Source: Nitrosomonadaceae bacterium (lineage in GTDB: Bacteria > Pseudomonadota > Gammaproteobacteria > Burkholderiales > Usitatibacteraceae). Taken from it: DNA of 12,184 nt. The position numbers and the translations under genes were made by a program. The notes under the pieces were generated by a model, which worked only from the letters and a program-made list of their open reading frames with translations, did no database searches and was not told where the DNA came from. This document shows positions 7,204-12,184 of the stretch, piece by piece. Where the stretch lies: contig JAJTHU010000130.1 in the NCBI GenBank assembly GCA_021300055.1, positions 1 through 12,184 of the forward strand, written 5' to 3'. The stretch's first letter is position 1. Each line of letters begins with the position of its first letter.

Positions 7204-8514
7204 CTACAGAACGAGTTTGCGGATGTCAGACATCAACGCGGAGAGATAGGTGGTGAATCGCGCGCCCGCGGCACCATCGACAACGCGATGGTCGTACGAG
7301 AGCGACATTGGCAGGATGAGGCGCGGCACGAACTCTTTACCGTTCCATACCGGCTTCATCGATGACTTCGACACGCCGAGGATCGCGACCTCCGGTGCGT
7401 TGATGATCGGCGTGAAGTACGAACCGCCGATGCCGCCGAGCGACGAGATCGAGAAACACCCGCCCGACATCTCAGCGGGGGACAACTTGCCCTCGCGCGC
7501 TTTGAGGGCGAGCTCTGAGGTTTCGCGGGCAATCTCAACGACCGACTTTTGGTCGGCATTCTTGATGACGGGCACCACTAGGCCATTCGGCGTATCGGCC
7601 GCAAAACCAATGTGATAGTACTTCTTCAGAATGAGGTTCTCGCCGCTTTGGTCGAGTGACGCGTTGAACTCAGGGAATTTCTTCAGCGCGGCCACACTCG
7701 CCTTGATGAGGAAGGCGAGCATCGTCACCTTCACGCCCGATTTGGCGATCTCTTCGTTGGTTTTTACGCGGAAGGCCTCGACGTCGGTGATGTCCGCTTC
7801 GTCTTGCTGCGTGACGTGCGGGATCATCACCCAGTTGCGCGCCAGGTTGGCACCCGAGAGCTTCTTGATACGTGAAAGCGCGCGCGTTTCGATTTCGCCA
7901 AACTTGGTGAAATCGATGACGGGCATTTGTGGGAACGCAAAGCCACCTGCGGATGAGGTTGACCCGGCGGGCTTCGCGAGTTCTGCCTTGACGAAGGCCT
8001 TAACGTCTTCTTCGGTCATACGCCCCTTGTTGCCCGTGCCTTTGACGCGCCCCAAGTCCACACCGAACTCGCGCGCGAGTTTGCGGATCGACGGAGAGGC
8101 ATGCACATTCGCTGGAACGTTGCCCGCGCCCGTCGCTGCGGTTGTGGGTGCCGGTGCTGAGAGGGCTGGGGGTGCCGATTGAGGCTTCGGTGCGGGTGCT
8201 GGTGTCGGAGCAGGTGCGGGCGCTGGTGCCGGTGCAGATGCCTTCGGCGCAGGCGCTGCCGCGGCGGCGCTGGCTTCAGCGTCGAGGACAACAACTACAT
8301 TGCCTTCTGACACTTTGTCACCCAATGCGACCTTAATTTCCTTGACCACACCCGCCGCCGATGACGGCACCTCCATCGTCGCCTTATCGCTTTCGAGCGA
8401 TACCAGCGAATCTTCTTTCTTAACGGTGTCGCCGACCTTGACGAGGATTTCAATGACGGGGATGTCTTTGAAATCGCCGATGTCGGGTACTTTTACTTCA
8501 ACGAGATTTGCCAC
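7204..8514 (-). CDS. aceF: Pyruvate dehydrogenase complex dihydrolipoyllysine acetyltransferase (E2)
   Basis: This 436-residue E2 transfers the acetyl group from lipoamide to CoA and forms the complex core. Domains in order are: one lipoyl domain (2-78, lipoylated Lys44), an Ala/Pro-rich linker (80-132), a peripheral subunit-binding domain (about 138-176, 'ASPSIRKLAREFGVDL' and 'GTGNKGRMTEEDV'), and a catalytic domain (about 205-436) with the 'DHRVVDG' motif (catalytic His409, Asp413). Many related E2 proteins carry two or three lipoyl domains; this one has a single copy, with a second lipoyl domain on the neighbouring E3. The start is a GTG, supported by GAGGAG at 8522-8527 with 7 nt spacing and by the conserved lipoyl N-terminus. 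It lies 96 nt downstream of aceE, and that gap holds a tandem repeat. Confidence 0.97.
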   Translation of the reverse strand: MANLVEVKVPDIGDFKDIPVIEILVKVGDTVKKEDSLVSLESDKATMEVPSSAAGVVKEIKVALGDKVSEGNVVVVLDAEASAAAAAPAPKASAPAPAPAPAPTPAPAPKPQSAPPALSAPAPTTAATGAGNVPANVHASPSIRKLAREFGVDLGRVKGTGNKGRMTEEDVKAFVKAELAKPAGSTSSAGGFAFPQMPVIDFTKFGEIETRALSRIKKLSGANLARNWVMIPHVTQQDEADITDVEAFRVKTNEEIAKSGVKVTMLAFLIKASVAALKKFPEFNASLDQSGENLILKKYYHIGFAADTPNGLVVPVIKNADQKSVVEIARETSELALKAREGKLSPAEMSGGCFSISSLGGIGGSYFTPIINAPEVAILGVSKSSMKPVWNGKEFVPRLILPMSLSYDHRVVDGAAGARFTTYLSALMSDIRKLVL

Positions 8515-8521
8515 GCAAATG

Positions 8522-8527
8522 CTCCTC
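8522..8527 (-). promoter_or_regulatory. Ribosome binding site deciding the GTG start of aceF
   Basis: On the minus strand GAGGAG lies 7 nt before the GTG codon at 8512-8514. The aceE site (11291-11296) has the same hexamer and the same 7-nt spacing, which supports this non-ATG start. Confidence 0.85.
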
Positions 8528-8559
8528 GATTTGTTTTTGTATGTGGTGCTCGCGGTTCA

Positions 8560-8604
8560 GTCGTTCCAGTCGTGCCAGTCGTGCGAGTCGTGCCAGTCGT
8601 GCAA
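8560..8604 (-). repeat. Five-copy 9-bp tandem repeat between aceE and aceF
   Basis: Five adjacent 9-bp units run from 8560 to 8604. Their plus-strand sequences are GTCGTTCCA, GTCGTGCCA, GTCGTGCGA, GTCGTGCCA and GTCGTGCAA, so each differs from the consensus by at most one base. In the transcript sense the unit is TGGCACGAC. It begins 6 nt after the aceE stop and occupies half of the aceE-aceF gap. As 9 is a multiple of 3, the frame after the aceE stop would read a His-Asp-Trp-type repeat to a TGA at 8557-8559. Confidence 0.93.
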
Positions 8605-8610
8605 TACGAC

Positions 8611-11283
8611 CTACACCGTCCACGGTGCGGGCTTGTCAGGATCGATGCCGTACTTCTTGATCGCTTCACCGACCGTCTTGAGTGGCATCTGTCCTTCGTC
8701 TGCCAGCGTCTTGAGTGTGGCGACTACCACGTAGTAGCGGTTGACCTCGAAGAACTTGCGCAGTTGCTTCCGGGTGTCGGAACGCCCGAAGCCGTCCGTG
8801 CCCAGCACCATGAACTTGCGATCGGTGATGTACGGGCGAATTTGGTCGGCGAACGAACGAATGTAGTCGGTCGCCGCAACCACCGGGCCCTTGCGTCCCT
8901 TGAGTTGCTGCGTGACGTATGCGGCACGCGGCGCTTCCTCTGGGTGCAGCATGTTGTGACGCTCGGCTGCCATGCCGTCGCGGCGCAGTTCCGTGAACGA
9001 GGTGCAACTCCAGATATCGGCGACCACGCCCCAGTCGAGTTCGAGCAACTCGGCTGCGGCGATGACTTCACGCAGGATGGTGCCTGAGCCCATCAGTTGT
9101 ACGCGTGGCTTCTTTGCCTCTTTGGATTCACGGAACAGATACATCCCCTTGAGAATGCCTTCCTCCGCACCCTCTGGCATCGCTGGGTGCGTGTAGTTCT
9201 CGTTCATCACGGTGATGTAATAGTAGATGGGCTCCATCTTCTCGTACATGCGCTTCAGACCATCGTGCATGATCACGGCGAGCTCGTAGCTGAAGGTCGG
9301 GTCGTATGAGATGCAGTTGGGGATGGTCGCGGACATCAAGTGTGAGTGACCGTCCTCGTGCTGCAGCCCTTCACCGTTGAGGGTGGTGCGTCCTGACGTG
9401 CCACCGAGCAAGAAGCCGCGTGCTTGCATGTCGCCGGCTGCCCAGGCGAGATCGCCGATGCGCTGGAAGCCGAACATCGAGTAGAAGATGAAGAGCGGAA
9501 TCATGTGCTGGCCATGGTTGGCGTAGCTCGTTCCGGCGGCCATCCACGAGCAGAATGCGCCCGCTTCGTTGATGCCTTCTTGCAGAATTTGTCCGGCTTT
9601 GTCTTCCTTGTAGAACATCAATTCGCCCGCATCGACTGGCTCATACAACTGGCCGACGGACGAGTAAATGCCAAGCTGGCGGAACAAGCCTTCCATGCCG
9701 AACGTGCGCGATTCATCGGCGACGATCGGTACCAAGCGCGGGCCGAGTTCTTTGTCGCGGGTGAGTGCCGTGAACGCACGCACAAACGCCATGGTCGTCG
9801 AGATCTCCCGCTCTTCGGTGGATTTCAGCAGCGGCTCAAAGATCGACAACTCGGGCACTTTGAGCGGTGGGATGTTCGGGTGCCGCACCGGCAATGAACC
9901 GCCGAGTTTTTCGCGCGCAGCCTTGAGGTACTGAATCTCCGGCGAGTTCTCTGGTGGCTTGTAGAACGGAATGTCGGCGATGACTTCGTCCGACACCGGA
10001 ATGTTGAAGCGGTCGCGGAATTGCTTCAGCGAGCCGAGGTCCATCTTCTTTTGCTGGTGGGTAATGTTCTGGCCTTCGCCGGACTTACCCATGCCATAGC
10101 CTTTGATAGTCTTGGCGAGGATGACGGTCGGTTGTCCTTTGTGTTTGCTTGCCGCTGCGTATGCTGCGTAAACCTTGTACGGATCGTGTCCGCCGCGGTT
10201 TAAGCGCCAGATGTCCTCGTCGGACATCGACGCGACCATCTTCTCAAGTTCGGGATACTTACCGAAGAAATGCTTGCGCACATACGCGCCGTCGCGCGCC
10301 TTGTAGTTTTGGTACTCGCCATCGACCGCTTCCATCATGCGCTTTTGCAGCAGGCCGTCCGTGTCTTTAGCGAGCAACGGATCCCAGTAGCGGCCCCAGA
10401 TCACCTTCAAGACATTCCAGCCCGCGCCACGGAAGTCGGCTTCGAGTTCTTGGATGATCTTGCCGTTGCCACGGACTGGTCCGTCGAGGCGTTGCAAGTT
10501 GCAGTTGACGACAAAGATGAGGTTGTCGAGTCCTTCGCGCGCGGCGAGCGAGATCGCGCCGAGCGACTCCGGTTCGTCCATCTCGCCGTCGCCCATGAAT
10601 GCCCAGACCTTGCGGCCTTCAGTGTTGACGATACCGCGATGGTGCAGGTACTTCATGAAGCGTGCTTGGTAGATGGCCTGCAAGGGGCCCAGGCCCATCG
10701 ACACGGTGGCGAACTGCCAGAAGTTCGGCATCAACCAAGGGTGAGGGTACGATGAGATACCTTTACCGTCGACCTCTTGACGGAAGTTCTCCATCTGCTC
10801 TTCGGTGAGGCGGCCCTCCAAAAACGCGCGCGCGTAAACGCCGGGTGCCGAGTGACCTTGCATGAAAACCAGATCGCCGCCGTGCTGTTTTGACGGTGCA
10901 TGCCAGAAGTGGTCGAAGCCGACGTCGTACAGCGTCGCGGCCGACTGGAACGACGCGATGTGACCGCCCAGTTCGGATGATTCTTTGTTGGCTCGCAACA
11001 CTGTTGCGACTGCGTTCCAACGGATCAAGGAACGGATGCGGTGCTCCATCTCTTGGTCGCCGGGCAGTGGGTCTTCCGCGTGCGGCGGGATGGTGTTGAT
11101 GTACTGGGTGTTGGCCGAGTAGGGTAGGTTCGAGCCTGAGCGGCGAGCCTTATCGACCAGTGACTCCAACAGAAAGTGTGCGCGCTCCGGTCCTTCTGCA
11201 TCGAGCACGCCTTCGAGCGCGTCGAGCCATTCGCGTGTTTCCTGGGGATCAATGTCGCTTTGCAAAAATGCGGGACGATCCAT
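8611..11283 (-). CDS. aceE: Pyruvate dehydrogenase E1 component, homodimeric type
   Basis: This 890-residue protein matches E. coli AceE along its whole length (usual length about 885-900). It decarboxylates pyruvate using thiamine diphosphate and Mg2+ and reductively acetylates the lipoyl group of E2. The ThDP motif starts with Gly-Asp-Gly at 231-233 and ends with Asn260 ('VVNCNLQRLDGPV'). His409 in 'NITHQQKKMD' corresponds to the active-site-loop His407 of E. coli. 'ADESRTFGMEGLFRQLGIY' and 'GGTSGRTTLNGEGLQHEDGHSH' are highly conserved core segments, and 'GTDGFGRSDTRKQLR' marks the C-terminal domain. The ATG has GAGGAG at 11291-11296 with 7 nt spacing. It is the first gene of the aceE-aceF-lpdA operon, and a 673-bp intergenic region lies upstream. 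No damage or frameshift is apparent. Confidence 0.98.
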   Translation of the reverse strand: MDRPAFLQSDIDPQETREWLDALEGVLDAEGPERAHFLLESLVDKARRSGSNLPYSANTQYINTIPPHAEDPLPGDQEMEHRIRSLIRWNAVATVLRANKESSELGGHIASFQSAATLYDVGFDHFWHAPSKQHGGDLVFMQGHSAPGVYARAFLEGRLTEEQMENFRQEVDGKGISSYPHPWLMPNFWQFATVSMGLGPLQAIYQARFMKYLHHRGIVNTEGRKVWAFMGDGEMDEPESLGAISLAAREGLDNLIFVVNCNLQRLDGPVRGNGKIIQELEADFRGAGWNVLKVIWGRYWDPLLAKDTDGLLQKRMMEAVDGEYQNYKARDGAYVRKHFFGKYPELEKMVASMSDEDIWRLNRGGHDPYKVYAAYAAASKHKGQPTVILAKTIKGYGMGKSGEGQNITHQQKKMDLGSLKQFRDRFNIPVSDEVIADIPFYKPPENSPEIQYLKAAREKLGGSLPVRHPNIPPLKVPELSIFEPLLKSTEEREISTTMAFVRAFTALTRDKELGPRLVPIVADESRTFGMEGLFRQLGIYSSVGQLYEPVDAGELMFYKEDKAGQILQEGINEAGAFCSWMAAGTSYANHGQHMIPLFIFYSMFGFQRIGDLAWAAGDMQARGFLLGGTSGRTTLNGEGLQHEDGHSHLMSATIPNCISYDPTFSYELAVIMHDGLKRMYEKMEPIYYYITVMNENYTHPAMPEGAEEGILKGMYLFRESKEAKKPRVQLMGSGTILREVIAAAELLELDWGVVADIWSCTSFTELRRDGMAAERHNMLHPEEAPRAAYVTQQLKGRKGPVVAATDYIRSFADQIRPYITDRKFMVLGTDGFGRSDTRKQLRKFFEVNRYYVVVATLKTLADEGQMPLKTVGEAIKKYGIDPDKPAPWTV

Positions 11284-11290
11284 CTCCAGA

Positions 11291-11296
11291 CTCCTC
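11291..11296 (-). promoter_or_regulatory. Ribosome binding site of aceE
   Basis: Minus-strand GAGGAG lies 7 nt upstream of the aceE ATG. It confirms the start and matches the aceF site in sequence and spacing. Confidence 0.85.
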
Positions 11297-11547
11297 AGTA
11301 TTAGTATTTGTGCAGCCTGTTATTAGACTCCAATCGTCTCGCGGCGGCTATCCTCGAGCAGAAAAGGGCTTGTGAAATTGTCGCCATAACAACGGCGTAC
11401 CGGAGTAACCGCTCTTCATGATGCATCCGCACGTGAAAGCCCAAGCAGACTGCCTCGCTGTCGCGTGCTGAGCCAGCAATAGTCGGGGGCGTCGCCTTCC
11501 CACCGCCTCGCGTCACGAGGAAGCATCCGGACTCGTCGGCGCTACCG

Positions 11548-11566
11548 GTTGAGACGCCGTCTCAAC
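11548..11566. repeat. Perfect 19-bp palindrome (9-1-9)
   Basis: GTTGAGACG, a central C, then CGTCTCAAC: two perfect 9-bp arms around one base, 265 bp upstream of the aceE start. The shape suits a dimeric repressor operator or a short hairpin. It does not resemble the E. coli PdhR site. The function is inferred from shape only. Confidence 0.6.
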
Positions 11567-11664
11567 ATCAACTGCCACGACATGGTGCGGGGGCGGTAAA
11601 TGCCCATCAAGGACGAAGTGCCCTCTATCAGAGGCAATCGTGGTGGTACAAAATCGCTGGCGCA

Positions 11665-11770
11665 TCTAAATTTAGGCTATTTTTGTATTTATTATCAGAA
11701 GGTTACAGCGCGTTCCCCAAGTGTTCCTTAAAAAACTTTTTTAAGTTATTATTCTGACAAGACTTTAGCC
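11665..11770. promoter_or_regulatory. AT-rich island, likely promoter zone for aceE and/or the phosphatase
   Basis: This stretch is clearly more AT-rich than its surroundings. On the minus strand a TTGGGG (11715-11720) lies 18 nt from GATAAT (11691-11696), a fair sigma-70-like pair that would give aceE a leader of about 400 nt. On the plus strand TATTAT at 11747-11752 could be a -10 box for the phosphatase gene, but no good -35 is present. These are weak matches; only the AT-richness and position are firm. Confidence 0.35.
11727..11745. repeat. Perfect AT-rich 19-bp palindrome (9-1-9)
   Basis: CTTAAAAAA, a central C, then TTTTTTAAG. It ends 1 nt before a -10-like TATTAT on the plus strand, so a bound protein there would cover the spacer of that putative promoter. 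It has the same 9-1-9 geometry as the palindrome at 11548-11566 but an unrelated sequence. Confidence 0.55.
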
Positions 11771-11905
11771 AATCTAGGAAAGCTTTGCGCGGACCCTCTC
11801 TAGGCGTCGTTTTCCAACGCCGCGACAGGGATTTAGCAACTGGAAGATGCGTGGATTTTCTCGCTGAGGCGCAGTCAGCGTTGGGGGCAAGTTAGGACTG
11901 AGGCG

Positions 11906-11925
11906 TGCATCTGCGGTCAGATGCA
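11906..11925 (+). other. Perfect hairpin in the phosphatase leader
   Basis: Arms TGCATCTG (11906-11913) and CAGATGCA (11918-11925) enclose the 4-nt loop CGGT, followed by an A-rich stretch. The stem ends 31 nt before the GTG start at 11957. There is no U-tract, so it is not a terminator. It could shape the mRNA leader or be an operator. Confidence 0.5.
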
Positions 11926-11946
11926 TAAAACAAAAAACGCGTCGTC

Positions 11947-11952
11947 GGGAGG
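11947..11952 (+). promoter_or_regulatory. Ribosome binding site supporting the GTG start of the phosphatase
   Basis: GGGAGG lies 4 nt before GTG 11957. An in-frame ATG at 11921 has no such site and overlaps the second arm of the hairpin, so the GTG is preferred. Confidence 0.6.
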
Positions 11953-11956
11953 CACT

Positions 11957-12184
11957 GTGACGCTGTCGGATGCACTGCAAATCGTGAGCGTGACTGACCC
12001 AGGTAGGGTCCGCGGTCACAATGAGGACTGTGTTGAATCTCGTCCGGAGATTGGCGTGGTCGTGCTCGCTGACGGCATGGGCGGCTATAACGCGGGTGAA
12101 GTTGCGAGTGGTATGGCGACTGCATCCATCGCTGGCGGGCTAGCGCAAGTTTGGACCCGCGATGCGCTTAAGTCGCTGGATCGC
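11957..12184 (+). CDS. PP2C-family serine/threonine protein phosphatase, N-terminal part (runs off the window)
   Basis: The 76 visible residues are the start of a bacterial PP2C (Stp1/PrpC-like) phosphatase, which removes phosphate from Ser/Thr using two metal ions. The first motif, 'DPGRVRGHNED', has Arg19 and Asp24. The second, 'VVVLADGMGGYNAGEVAS', has Asp39-Gly40, the expected metal ligands. The family is normally about 240-260 residues, so roughly two thirds is missing to the right. The GTG start gives an N-terminus (MTLSDALQIVS) of the length I expect and has GGGAGG upstream; ATG 11921 would add 12 residues. It is divergent from aceE. A partner Ser/Thr kinase or FHA protein may follow outside the window. 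Confidence 0.88.
   Translation, partial: MTLSDALQIVSVTDPGRVRGHNEDCVESRPEIGVVVLADGMGGYNAGEVASGMATASIAGGLAQVWTRDALKSLDR

Larger units (their letters stand above)
11284..11956. other. Divergent intergenic region between aceE and a PP2C phosphatase gene
   Basis: These 673 bp contain no ORF that I find credible. The longest readings (71-81 codons, minus strand) have no ribosome site and no recognisable family. The region holds an AT-rich island at about 11665-11770, two perfect 9-1-9 palindromes (11548-11566 and 11727-11745), a small hairpin (11862-11880) and another hairpin (11906-11925) next to the phosphatase start. It must contain the promoters for both divergent genes, and may contain an aceE leader RNA. 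I recognise no riboswitch, tRNA or insertion sequence ends here. Confidence 0.7.

Noticed and set aside
8560..8604. CRISPR-like or iteron array at the 9-bp repeats
   Set aside because: The units are only 9 bp, directly adjacent without spacers, and there are no cas or replication genes nearby. It is a short minisatellite-like tandem repeat.
11301..11516. 71-codon minus-strand reading upstream of aceE
   Set aside because: It has no ribosome site, no recognisable motif and atypical composition. I briefly considered an intron or transposase remnant, but nothing specific supports it.
11284..11560. Thiamine (TPP) riboswitch upstream of aceE, since E1 uses thiamine diphosphate
   Set aside because: I could not find the CUGAGA core or the second conserved half in a suitable arrangement on the minus strand. 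PDH genes are also not usual TPP-riboswitch targets.
11921..11956. ATG 11921 as start of the PP2C gene
   Set aside because: It has no ribosome site and lies inside the arm of a perfect hairpin. GTG 11957 has GGGAGG upstream and gives a better-sized N-terminus.
11774..12019. 81-codon minus-strand reading (and the overlapping one at 11892-12125)
   Set aside because: Both run antisense into the PP2C phosphatase start, which has conserved motifs. No independent evidence supports them.

Overview
This 12.2 kb window looks like a chromosomal segment of a betaproteobacterium, probably Burkholderiales-like. That is inferred from three things: GC-rich coding sequence, a homodimeric-type pyruvate dehydrogenase E1 followed by E2 and E3, and an E3 that carries its own N-terminal lipoyl domain. 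No mobile element, CRISPR array, tRNA or rRNA was seen.

Positions 1-4079 (+ strand) hold five genes. The first four are tightly packed: a GSU2403-type nucleotidyltransferase-fold protein (its start lies on the window edge), a zinc-ribbon Nudix hydrolase, a secreted DUF6624 protein and a PLP-dependent trans-sulfuration-family enzyme. They are joined by a 3-nt gap, an ATGA overlap and a TGATG overlap, so they are very probably one translationally coupled operon. A GAF-domain protein related to free methionine-(R)-sulfoxide reductase follows after 58 nt. Together with the trans-sulfuration enzyme it hints at sulfur amino acid chemistry, but the substrates are not proven.

Positions 4091-5261 (- strand) hold a glyoxalase-like VOC protein and a membrane-anchored DUF1499 protein. 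They are convergent with the first block. A strong inverted repeat at 5285-5319 separates them from the genes upstream.

Positions 5339-11283 (- strand) are the pyruvate dehydrogenase operon aceE-aceF-lpdA. It encodes the complete complex that converts pyruvate, CoA and NAD+ to acetyl-CoA, CO2 and NADH. aceE and aceF each have a GAGGAG ribosome site exactly 7 nt from the start (ATG and GTG respectively). lpdA has an AGAGG site overlapping the aceF stop. E2 has a single lipoyl domain, and E3 carries a nearly identical copy.

Positions 11284-11956 are a 673-bp divergent intergenic region with no convincing gene. It holds an AT-rich island, two perfect 9-1-9 palindromes and a hairpin. From 11957 to the window end runs the 5' part of a PP2C-type Ser/Thr phosphatase (+ strand), transcribed divergently from aceE.

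I do not see a clearly new defence or mobile system. The most unusual items are the in-frame 9-bp tandem repeat after the aceE stop, the twinned lipoyl domains kept identical in protein but diverged in silent sites, the paired palindromes in the aceE/phosphatase intergenic region, and the coupled nucleotidyltransferase-Nudix-secreted protein-PLP enzyme cluster.
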